From assembly GCA_004298905.1 (NCBI GenBank), contig SCTK01000015.1, positions 28,458-92,457 of the forward strand: 64,000 bases of DNA, read 5' to 3'. Position numbers and translations under genes: made by a program. Positions within the stretch are counted from its first letter, which is position 1; every line of letters begins with the position of its first letter. This document shows positions 18,296 through 25,530 of this stretch, piece after piece. Under the pieces are notes generated by a model. That model searched no databases. It was not told where the DNA came from and saw nothing but the letters and a program-made list of their open reading frames with translations. The DNA is from Burkholderiaceae bacterium. Lineage in GTDB: Bacteria; Pseudomonadota; Gammaproteobacteria; Burkholderiales; Burkholderiaceae_D.

Positions 18296-18315
18296 CCGCC
18301 AACTCAGGCTGGCGG
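18296..18315 (-). terminator. Intrinsic terminator in the aroG leader (candidate attenuator)
   Basis: CCGCCA / TGGCGG stem with an 8-nt loop, followed on the minus strand by a run of nine T. It lies 65 bases before the aroG start, so it stops transcription before the gene. A second TGGCGG at 18348-18353 upstream could pair with CCGCCA as an antiterminator. Confidence 0.8.
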
Positions 18316-18336
18316 TTTTTGTGCAATCGGTCTGGA

Positions 18337-18390
18337 TTACGCGCGCGCCGCCACTGACTCGTTCCGGTCATCAAACCAAAATCGAAACAT
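18337..18390 (-). CDS. Candidate aromatic leader peptide of aroG
   Basis: A 17-codon ORF encoding MFRFWFDDRNESVAARA, with three Phe and one Trp in the first six residues. It ends 22 bases before the terminator hairpin. Its 3' part contains the TGGCGG that can pair with the terminator's 5' arm, the geometry expected of ribosome-mediated attenuation. No clear ribosome binding site is seen, and a longer overlapping ORF exists in another frame, so this is a candidate only. Confidence 0.55.
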   Translation of the reverse strand: MFRFWFDDRNESVAARA

Positions 18391-18487
18391 CGTGTGCGTC
18401 GCCATAAAACGTTCCAGTCACTCCAGTAGTGAACCAGCTTTTTATCATGATTCGCAGCCTCAAGGCAAATACCGTCAATCATCAACC

Positions 18488-18970
18488 TCAGCCTTGGTGC
18501 CGCTGCAATGCCCCATTGACCACACGTACCCGATCGCCAACGGCAAAGGGAGGAGACTGGCTCTGCGAAAGCGTGCGGGTCGTGCCATCTTCCATCTTCA
18601 CGCTGATGTGATAGACGATGTGGGACTTGGCATTTTTTTCAATTTCATTGCCAGCATAAGCACCACCCGCCGCGCCGACCACCGTCATTGCAGTACGGCC
18701 ATTACCGCTACCGAACTGATTGCCGACCAAAGCACCGGTCAAACCGCCCACCACAGCGCCCGTGCCGGTGCCCTCGCCTTTGACTTTGATCGGCGTAATG
18801 GCGCTGATCACGCCGCACTCCAGGCAGGGTGGGGCCTGCACGCTTTTTTCTGTGTGCCCGACCGGCAGCCAGCCAAGCACAGCGGCCGAGCCAATCAGAC
18901 AGAACAACAACACCGCTCCCGCCGCCGCGAGAATAATCGGATGAATGCGTTTTGCTTGAACCTGTTCCAT
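18488..18970 (-). CDS. Glycine-zipper membrane protein (17 kDa antigen/SlyB-like)
   Basis: 160 residues: one N-terminal membrane helix (about 11-33), a glycine-zipper region GTGTGAVVGGLTGALVG and AGGAYAGNEIE (two tight Gly-rich hairpin helices), then a beta segment ending in a DRVRVVNG-like strand. AGGAG precedes this start; an earlier in-frame ATG is not used. Family members sit in the cell envelope, with unclear roles in stability. Monocistronic. Confidence 0.8.
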   Translation of the reverse strand: MEQVQAKRIHPIILAAAGAVLLFCLIGSAAVLGWLPVGHTEKSVQAPPCLECGVISAITPIKVKGEGTGTGAVVGGLTGALVGNQFGSGNGRTAMTVVGAAGGAYAGNEIEKNAKSHIVYHISVKMEDGTTRTLSQSQSPPFAVGDRVRVVNGALQRHQG

Positions 18971-19038
18971 AGTCTTCTCCTTCACGAAAACATTGATGCC
19001 ATCACCTTGAACCATCACCCACCATTGTATTTCGCCAC

Positions 19039-19608
19039 TTAAAAATTATTAGGGCGACTTGGATCTTTTCTGCGGTCGCAGCCGGGCGTATCGTGATTCC
19101 AGTGTTTACCGTCGGGCGCACATTTGAAGAATGTTTGCGGCCCTTCGGTCTTGCATTGCAGCCAGTAGAGTGTTCCCACACCCTCGCAGGTGGTATGTCC
19201 TGAAGATTGCGCCGGTGCCGCGGCCGCTGCCTGAGATTTCTGAGCCGCCGGCTGGGACGGTGTCCCTGTGCCAGCCGCCTTGCGGGCGGGACTGGCGGGC
19301 TTAGCGGACGCGGGCGCCGCACTGCCCGGTGATTCATCCTGACGCACATCAGAAGTTCCAGCCGCCGGTGATGCATCGGCGGTTTTTTTATTCTTGATCC
19401 ACCAGGCTGTGCCGGTGCCAACGGCAAGCACTAGAATCGCCACCACCATGACGATCAAGGCCCAGTACGACGCTCCGCGTCCGCCGCTGGCCGTGGTTGC
19501 CGCAGCGGGTGGTACGGCGGCAGAGGTAGCTGCCATGTTGCAACCGCATTTGCTGCAGAATTTTGCGCCCGGACTATTTTCCGCCGCGCATTGAGGACAG
19601 GCTGTCAT
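19039..19608 (-). CDS. Zinc-ribbon single-pass membrane protein
   Basis: 189 residues. N-terminal zinc ribbon (CPQC then CSKCGC, about residues 4-23), Ala-rich linker, one transmembrane helix (about 47-70), a low-complexity Ala/Pro/Ser stretch, and a C-terminal Cys-containing domain (TTCEGVGTLYWLQCKTEG) that may be periplasmic. The start overlaps the stop of the preceding zinc-ribbon membrane gene by four bases (ATGA), so the two are coupled. Function not recognised. Confidence 0.75.
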   Translation of the reverse strand: MTACPQCAAENSPGAKFCSKCGCNMAATSAAVPPAAATTASGGRGASYWALIVMVVAILVLAVGTGTAWWIKNKKTADASPAAGTSDVRQDESPGSAAPASAKPASPARKAAGTGTPSQPAAQKSQAAAAAPAQSSGHTTCEGVGTLYWLQCKTEGPQTFFKCAPDGKHWNHDTPGCDRRKDPSRPNNF

Positions 19609-20726
19609 ACTGTGTTCCCTCCAAGTTTATGGCCGCAGTGGCCACAGAAAAGATCGTTTGCACCCACAGATCCCTGACACTGCGGACAAGTGACAGAGGG
19701 ACTCTGGCGTTGCACCTGCATTTGCTGCCGGGTGGTTTCCGCCTTTTGCTTGACTTGATCGACCGCACCGGTCAGACGTGCAGCATACGCATCGGCCGAC
19801 AGACCGCTACTGACGTTGGTGTAGATGATGCAGTAACCCGCCAGTGCGACCAGCGATGGAATCACCGCCGCGCACGCGAGCAGGAAGCCACCACCAAGCA
19901 TGCCCGTCATGGCATAAGCGCCGCCGTCTTCCCAGCGCCCCACCCCGTGCCAGCCGCCATACATTCCATCATGCATGCCACCCCACATGCCACCAAAACC
20001 CATTTGATCGCCGTTCGGCAAAACCATGCCGGAGAGCACTGCGGTACCCAACAGCCCGGAAAATACAATCCCCCATACCAGCATGGCCACCATTGCCACC
20101 AGCAGGCTGAGCAATACGGATTGCACGACGACCGCCAGCAAGCGCTCACGCGTGATCGCCCACAACATGCCCAGCGTTTGCATCACACCGTGGCCTTCCC
20201 ACAGCGCGGGCCAGGCCAGTGCGGCGACAAAAGCCGCTGCGAACCAGGCCACACCGATCGACAAGGCCGCCAAGGGAAACACGACGAGATAGAACAGTGG
20301 GCCGATGCCCGGAATTTTGCACACCAGCAAGGCGATGACAACGACCAGATACAGGCATAAGAGCGCCAGCCCCAGCAGCAATAAAATGCCCAGCATGCGC
20401 GGCACGGTGACCAAGCCCGCCCACAGGGCATCGCTGATCGTGCGTACCGGCTGGCCATGCACTTGATCGCGCACCAGCACACCGGTAGTCGATACCCCCA
20501 CGACCGCCAGCACAGACACGATCAAGAAACCCAGAAAACCTACACCCATCCCCGCCGCACCGAAACGCATGCCAACGCGCATGGCCAGTGCACTGACCGC
20601 CATGAAGAATACGGTCGTCACAATCACGGTCAACAGCAGCGTGATAAAAGCACGCCGGTTGGAAACAGCCTCCAGCGCCTGCAACAGCCCGCGCGAGGCA
20701 GCAATATGCTCTGCGATTTTCGACAT
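19605..20726 (-). CDS. Polytopic membrane protein with C-terminal zinc ribbon
   Basis: 373 residues with about six hydrophobic helices resembling Yip1/DUF-type membrane proteins, a Gly/Met/Trp-rich stretch (GGMWGGMHDGMYGGWHG), and a C-terminal double-CxxC zinc ribbon (CPQCQGS, CGHCGH). GGAG six bases upstream sets the start, not the longer frame. It is the first of two coupled genes that both carry zinc ribbons at the cytosolic side. The Met/His-rich loop might bind copper (inference only). Confidence 0.7.
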   Translation of the reverse strand: MSKIAEHIAASRGLLQALEAVSNRRAFITLLLTVIVTTVFFMAVSALAMRVGMRFGAAGMGVGFLGFLIVSVLAVVGVSTTGVLVRDQVHGQPVRTISDALWAGLVTVPRMLGILLLLGLALLCLYLVVVIALLVCKIPGIGPLFYLVVFPLAALSIGVAWFAAAFVAALAWPALWEGHGVMQTLGMLWAITRERLLAVVVQSVLLSLLVAMVAMLVWGIVFSGLLGTAVLSGMVLPNGDQMGFGGMWGGMHDGMYGGWHGVGRWEDGGAYAMTGMLGGGFLLACAAVIPSLVALAGYCIIYTNVSSGLSADAYAARLTGAVDQVKQKAETTRQQMQVQRQSPSVTCPQCQGSVGANDLFCGHCGHKLGGNTV

Positions 20727-20938
20727 GAAAACTCCACTTTGTTTGTGCTGCTTGTTATTGGAATCAACTGCACTGCGGAGGGTGGGGCGTGGTCTCAATG
20801 CTGATCGGACAAGCCCTCTGGAACGCCAGTCTTCCCCAAGACCGGCGCGTCGATGTTAGCACTTCAGCCAAGACGGTGACAAGTATTTCAACCACGCCGC
20901 TTGCACAGAAAATCCTTGCCGCTCGCGGGAATTCATTT

Positions 20939-21379
20939 TTATTTGGTGCGTTCAAATTCCGCCGCAACGTCATCGGCCGACGGATTGGACTTGCCCATGC
21001 CGTTGATGAACACCGCCGGGATCTCGCCGCTCAGCACCGTTGAGGCACGCGTGAGGCTGGCCTTGTCTTCCTCGGTCGGGTTTTGTATATGCGCCGCGAA
21101 CGATGCGCCCCGCGTATTGGGAATGCCCCGGCGCGTCAGCGCCTCCGCCAGCGCATCCGCGCGCTTCGCGGCGGCGGACGGGCAATTGAGCGGCGCAAGG
21201 ATCAGCACCGTGTTCTGGCGCGCAGCTTCCGGCATTGCAGTCGGGATGAACCCATTCGGGCTGGGCTCGGCGTGTGCCATGGCTTGCGTTTGCTTGAAGC
21301 TGGAATTCTGATGACCACTCCAGAAATGGTACCCAAGCCCCAGCACACCCACCAGCATCAACATTTTGAGAATCTGCAT
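20939..21379 (-). CDS. Hypothetical membrane-anchored protein
   Basis: 146 residues. AGGAG before the ATG at 21379 sets the start. A short N-terminal hydrophobic helix (about 6-20) acts as anchor or signal. The rest has a VLILAPLNCPSAAAKRADALAEAL segment and a VFINGMGKSNPSADDV end that look like a small alpha/beta, perhaps glutaredoxin-like, fold without a CxxC. I do not recognise the family. Confidence 0.6.
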   Translation of the reverse strand: MQILKMLMLVGVLGLGYHFWSGHQNSSFKQTQAMAHAEPSPNGFIPTAMPEAARQNTVLILAPLNCPSAAAKRADALAEALTRRGIPNTRGASFAAHIQNPTEEDKASLTRASTVLSGEIPAVFINGMGKSNPSADDVAAEFERTK

Positions 21380-21430
21380 GCACTGCTCCTGTGGTCTGTG
21401 CATTAATTAACGGCCCGGCACAGCGAATGC

Positions 21431-21535
21431 TTACAGCATCTTGCCCTTGACGTACCTGAACTCATGCGTCTCGCCTTGATAAACCCAGGCATCGTGACGG
21501 ACTTTGGGGATAAGCGTGCGATCGAGTTTAACCAC
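21431..21535 (-). pseudogene. Possible small ORF or gene remnant
   Basis: A 34-codon frame from GTG has a coding-like composition (KLDRTLIPKVRHDAWVY, then QGETHEFRYVKGKML) but no good ribosome binding site, and the frame closes shortly upstream. It may be the tail of a lost gene or a genuine small protein downstream of the DUF3465 gene. Confidence 0.25.
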
Positions 21536-21564
21536 CGCATATAAAACACGCCGAAACGACGCCG

Positions 21565-21996
21565 CTATTGATAGGTTTCACCGTTGTGCTTCAACCAACC
21601 CGCAGCATGTGCGCCACGCGGATCGCGATGCGTCCAGTGCACCACGCCGCCGCGCGCATTCCATTCGTAGATACCGCTGAAGGCAACCGTATCACCGGCC
21701 TTCAACCCTGCCACCCGTGGCGCGAGATCGATGTTGTGCGCAACCAGCACCGTCTGCCCCGAAGCCAGCCTGAGAATGAAACGCTGATGGCGACTGCCAA
21801 ATTTATCGTCCGAAAAAACCCGTGTCACCACACCCTCGCCGTTGACGCGGATGCCGCTCGCATGTTCACTGACGGCACGCGCAATCAGCGCGTCCGCCGT
21901 CGCCGGGCCTTCTGCAACAGCGTGATTGCCCTGCAACTGACCCCAGCCCAGATACAGGGCCGCGATGAGCGCTAATGCCGATAGCAGCTTGCTCAT
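21565..21996 (-). CDS. DUF3465 domain protein (exported)
   Basis: 143 residues. A signal peptide (about 1-24) is followed by an OB-like beta domain with NGEGVVTRVFSDD, RHQRFILRLASGQTVLVAHNIDLAPRV, GDTVAFSGIYEWNARGG and HWTHRDPRG, the DUF3465 pattern. The family is small and periplasmic, of unknown biochemical function, and resembles nucleic-acid-binding OB folds. The full expected length is present. Confidence 0.85.
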   Translation of the reverse strand: MSKLLSALALIAALYLGWGQLQGNHAVAEGPATADALIARAVSEHASGIRVNGEGVVTRVFSDDKFGSRHQRFILRLASGQTVLVAHNIDLAPRVAGLKAGDTVAFSGIYEWNARGGVVHWTHRDPRGAHAAGWLKHNGETYQ

Positions 21997-22101
21997 GCGT
22001 TCAGCTCACTCTACTTGCAGGGGAAATTGCGCACTCATTTGTGACGAGTCGCGCTGATTTTCTGTAGGCTGCCAAAATCGTATCGACTCCGGTACCTTTT
22101 A

Positions 22102-22521
22102 TTAGGCCTCAGCATACGACCTCACAACCTCTTTCTCTCGCTCCTCCGCTGCAATGTGGAGCAGCAGCGTGTTCTCCAAAGAGACCGTCGGATGAAACGC
22201 GCTGTTCTTGGAGAACCAGAAGACCTCAGCCAGCGTTTCGCCTTCGTGCCAGGTTGTCATGACGAAGCGGTCCTGCGGGATCTCTTTGAAGTCGAACTGT
22301 TCTATGTTGGCCATGTCGACGGAGTCATCCCATGAGCTGCTGTTCACGCCCCACGCCATCATGTACAGACAGCCCGACTGGATAAGCCAACCGCTAACGG
22401 CTGCCTGCCAATCGGGCGAAACCTGCGCCTCCGCAATGATGACTGCCCGGAACGGCGCCAGGCGAGGGGCGTCAGGCAGAACTACCTCAGGCTTGACGTG
22501 CAGATAGATGACCTGTGACAT
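22102..22521 (-). CDS. Hypothetical protein in an integron-type gene cassette (cassette 2)
   Basis: 139 residues, no signal or helix, with conserved-looking SGCLYMMAWG, SSWDDSVDMANIEQFD, RFVMTTWHE and FWFSKNSAFHP. I recall similar proteins as a DUF7684-type family of unknown function; that label is tentative. The ATG lies three bases after the 3' end (GTTAGGC) of an attC-like site, and the stop lies within GGCCTAA, which looks like the start of a degraded second attC. This is the layout of a cassette inserted after the one at 22610. Confidence 0.7.
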   Translation of the reverse strand: MSQVIYLHVKPEVVLPDAPRLAPFRAVIIAEAQVSPDWQAAVSGWLIQSGCLYMMAWGVNSSSWDDSVDMANIEQFDFKEIPQDRFVMTTWHEGETLAEVFWFSKNSAFHPTVSLENTLLLHIAAEEREKEVVRSYAEA

Positions 22522-22524
22522 GAG

Positions 22525-22602
22525 GCCTAACGTTTGACATGAGGGGCGGCCGACAGCAGGCGAAGCCTGATGTTGGACGTCCCCTCGATGGAAGGGTTAG
22601 CC
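22525..22602 (-). repeat. attC-like recombination site of an integron cassette
   Basis: Read on the minus strand, 78 bases begin GGCTAAC and end GTTAGGC, the simple-site consensus (RYYYAAC / GTTRRRY). Internal arms CCATCGAGGGGACGTCC and GGCCGCCCCTCATG are imperfect complements with an unpaired base, and a central hairpin CAGGCTTCGCCTG is present. It resembles chromosomal-integron attC sites. The stop of cassette 1 is eight bases before it and the start of cassette 2 three bases after it. Confidence 0.8.
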
Positions 22603-22609
22603 GTCTCGC

Positions 22610-23059
22610 TCATATGTGAAGCGGGATTTCATGAAGCTGGCAACCCAAGACTGCCTCCAACTGAGCGAGCTGGTCGGCCGACAAACCTCTGCTATTGGGA
22701 TTCATGGCTTCGAGCACATAGCTACCGAAGCCCGCAGGCCAAACATACCTCAAGCCCGCGAGCGACACGGACGAGCCGCAGCACGGTGCGACGCACTGCA
22801 GAGACGAGAAGCCAGACTTGGCCGCGTTCTCCATTGCGCCGCTCCACCATGGCTCGGCATCTGCGCCGCAGACTGGGCACTGCACGCCTGACCAGTTGCC
22901 GCCAGGGTGAAAGAACACGACTTCCTCTTGGAACGTTGATTCAACAGACTCGGCATCTGGCAGCAACACAGACAGCAAGGACTGAGCTTTGGCCGACGCT
23001 TCCTGCGTCGGTCGGAAAGTGGGAACCTTGGGGACGTACTGGAGCCAGTTGTCGGACAT
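22610..23059 (-). CDS. Hypothetical Cys-rich protein in an integron-type gene cassette (cassette 1)
   Basis: 149 residues with CPVCGADAEPWWSG and CVAPCCGSS, two Cys pairs that could bind zinc, then a LSADQLAQLEAVLGCQLHEIP tail. The family is not recognised. Three bases before the ATG is GTTAGCC, a cassette-type recombination boundary, and eight bases after the stop the attC-like site begins. No integrase gene is in the window, so this would be an orphan cassette array (CALIN). Confidence 0.7.
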   Translation of the reverse strand: MSDNWLQYVPKVPTFRPTQEASAKAQSLLSVLLPDAESVESTFQEEVVFFHPGGNWSGVQCPVCGADAEPWWSGAMENAAKSGFSSLQCVAPCCGSSVSLAGLRYVWPAGFGSYVLEAMNPNSRGLSADQLAQLEAVLGCQLHEIPLHI

Positions 23060-23194
23060 GACGGCTAACCCGATGTATACGACATCTTGTCGTACAACCC
23101 AGTCAAAAATTTCATATCAGTCATTGACGTTGTTGATTTGAAAAATTATCGGGACAATAAAAATACCAGCAGCAAGAGCCTGCCGCGGCACTCA

Positions 23195-24658
23195 CTAATG
23201 CTGCGTCCCACCCACCGTCAAGCCATCAATGCGTAACGTGGGTTGACCGACACCCACCGGGACGCTCTGGCCTTCCTTGCCGCAGACGCCGACGCCGCGG
23301 TCGAGGGCCATGTCGTTGCCGATCATGGAGACGCGCGTGAGGGCGTCGGGGCCGTTGCCGATGAGGGTGGCGCCTTTGACGGGGTATTGGATTTTGCCGT
23401 GTTCGACCCAGTAGGCTTCGCTGGTGGAGAAGACGAATTTGCCGCTGGTGATGTCTACCTGCCCGCCGCCGAAGTTGACGGCGTAGAGGCCGCGTTCGAT
23501 CGAGGCGACGATTTCCTGCGGGTCTTTGTCACCGTTCAACATGGTGGTGTTGGTCATGCGCGGCATGGGAATGTGGGCATACGATTCGCGCCGCGCATTG
23601 CCGGTGACGGGGACTTTCATCAGGCGGGCGTTGAGGCTGTCTTGCAAATAGCTGCGCAGGATGCCGTCTTCGATCAAGACATTGCACTGCGTCGGGTTGC
23701 CTTCGTCGTCGATGTTGAGCGAGCCGCGCCGGTTGGTGAGCGTGCCATCATCCACCACCGTGACGCCTTTGGCGGCGACCTGTTCGCCGATGCGGCCACT
23801 GAACGCGGAGGAACCTTTGCGGTTGAAGTCGCCCTCTAATCCATGACCGATGGCTTCATGCAGCAACACGCCGGGCCAGCCGGGGCCGAGCACAACCGTC
23901 ATCTGTCCGGCGGGCGCGGGGCGGGCATCGAGATTGGTGAGGGCTTGGTCGACTGCTTCGTTGACATAGCGGTGCAAGAGTTCATCGCTGAAATAGGCGA
24001 GGTCGTAGCGCCCGCCGCCACCGCTGCTGCCCTGTTCGCGACGGCCGTTTTGTTCGGCCAGCACGGTCACGGAAACACGCACTAGCGGTCGCACGTCGGC
24101 GGCCATCACGCCGTCGTGACGTGCAATCAGCACCACATCGTATTCGCTGGCGAGGCTGGCCATCACTTGCTTGACGCGCGGATCGCGCGCGCGCGCCGCA
24201 CGTTCGATTTTTTCCAGCAGCGCAACTTTTTGGGTGGCATCCAGTGTCGGCAAGGGATCGCTGTGGCCATAGAGTCGATGTGCGGGCGCGAATTGCGCAC
24301 TCGGCACCTTGATGCGGCGTTGCTGGCCCTGCTGGGCGATGCTGCGCGTGGTGTGCGCGGCGGCTTGCAAGGCTGCCAGACTGATGTCGTCGGAATAAGC
24401 GAAGGCGGTTTTCTCGCCGACCAGCGCCCGCACGCCCACGCCCTGGTCGATGCTGAAACTGCCGGATTTGACGATGCCCTCTTCCAGACTCCAACCCTCG
24501 GCGCGCGTCAGTTGAAAATAAAAATCGGCGGCGTCGATCTGATGGCTGCGCATCTCATGCAGCACGCGCTGGATTTTGGCTTCGTCCAGGCCGTAGGGTT
24601 CAAGCAGGGTGGCACGGGCGATCGCCAGCGTGGAGAGATTGGGTTCCAGAGGATTCAT
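23195..24658 (-). CDS. tldD: Metalloprotease TldD
   Basis: 487 residues, full length. The HEAIGHGLEGD motif gives the HExxxH zinc site, and the GxxEG region and the C-terminal ATLIGNGPD and MIGNDMALDRGVGVCGKEGQ blocks are typical. TldD pairs with TldE/PmbA (not in this window) to form a protease that trims microcin-type peptides and CcdA-like proteins. The yhdP - nitrilase - tldD order is widely conserved in proteobacteria. Confidence 0.96.
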   Translation of the reverse strand: MNPLEPNLSTLAIARATLLEPYGLDEAKIQRVLHEMRSHQIDAADFYFQLTRAEGWSLEEGIVKSGSFSIDQGVGVRALVGEKTAFAYSDDISLAALQAAAHTTRSIAQQGQQRRIKVPSAQFAPAHRLYGHSDPLPTLDATQKVALLEKIERAARARDPRVKQVMASLASEYDVVLIARHDGVMAADVRPLVRVSVTVLAEQNGRREQGSSGGGGRYDLAYFSDELLHRYVNEAVDQALTNLDARPAPAGQMTVVLGPGWPGVLLHEAIGHGLEGDFNRKGSSAFSGRIGEQVAAKGVTVVDDGTLTNRRGSLNIDDEGNPTQCNVLIEDGILRSYLQDSLNARLMKVPVTGNARRESYAHIPMPRMTNTTMLNGDKDPQEIVASIERGLYAVNFGGGQVDITSGKFVFSTSEAYWVEHGKIQYPVKGATLIGNGPDALTRVSMIGNDMALDRGVGVCGKEGQSVPVGVGQPTLRIDGLTVGGTQH

Positions 24659-24717
24659 GGCGTGTTTCTACAAGGGGACTGATTACATCATACTCGGTTG
24701 AAAAACCCTTGGCCGCC

Positions 24718-25530
24718 TTAGCGAATCACCCGATGCCTCAGCGCGGGCAGGTTGCTGCGCACGGTGGAGAGCAGTTGCGGATCAATGTCGCCGACCACCA
24801 CGCCCTCGCCTTCAGCCAGCACCTGTGTCACAACGCCCCAGGGATCAATCAACATGCTGTGGCCATAGGTGTGACGGCCATTCGGATGGTGGCCGCTTTG
24901 CGCGGGGGCGAGGACGTAACACTGGTTTTCGATCGCGCGGGCGCGCAGCAGCACTTCCCAATGCGCGCGGCCGGTGGTGGCGGTAAAGGCGGCAGGCACG
25001 AGGATCAGGGAGACTGCGCCCATCGCGCGGTAGAGTTCCGGGAAGCGCAGGTCGTAGCACACCGACAGGCCGACGCGGCCGCACGGCGCATCGAAGGTGA
25101 TGACGTCAGCGCCACTGCTGATGGTGCGCGCTTCGTCGTAGGACTCTTCGCCCTTTTTGAAATTGAATAAGTGGATCTTGTCGTAGCGCGCCACCCGTTC
25201 GCCCTGCGGGTTGAACACCAGCACGGAATTTTTTACCTTGTCCGTTTCCGGAGCCACCAAGGGCAGCGTACCGCCGACCAGCCAGAGGCCGTGCTGTTTT
25301 GCCGTGCGCGCCAGAAATTCCTGCACCACGCCGCTGCCTTCGGCTTCGCGTTGCTTTACCTTGTCTTCATCTTTCCAGCCCATCAGGCAAAAGTATTCCG
25401 GCAAGGCCACCAGTTGCGCGCCCTGCGCCGCTGCCTGTGCGATCAGGCGCGCAGCAGTATCGAGGTTGCGCGCAATCTCGGGCGTGGAAGTCATTTGCAC
25501 GGCGGCTACGCGAAAAGCAGGGGCACTCAT
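24718..25530 (-). CDS. Carbon-nitrogen hydrolase (Nit1-type, likely deaminated glutathione amidase)
   Basis: 270 residues. The catalytic triad of the nitrilase superfamily is visible: Glu in ALPEYF, Lys in YDKIHLF, Cys in SVCYDLRFPELYR. The sequence FKKGEESYDEARTISSG is typical of the Nit1 branch that repairs deaminated glutathione. AGGAG precedes the ATG, and its first bases overlap the end of yhdP by four. Cytosolic. Confidence 0.85.
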   Translation of the reverse strand: MSAPAFRVAAVQMTSTPEIARNLDTAARLIAQAAAQGAQLVALPEYFCLMGWKDEDKVKQREAEGSGVVQEFLARTAKQHGLWLVGGTLPLVAPETDKVKNSVLVFNPQGERVARYDKIHLFNFKKGEESYDEARTISSGADVITFDAPCGRVGLSVCYDLRFPELYRAMGAVSLILVPAAFTATTGRAHWEVLLRARAIENQCYVLAPAQSGHHPNGRHTYGHSMLIDPWGVVTQVLAEGEGVVVGDIDPQLLSTVRSNLPALRHRVIR

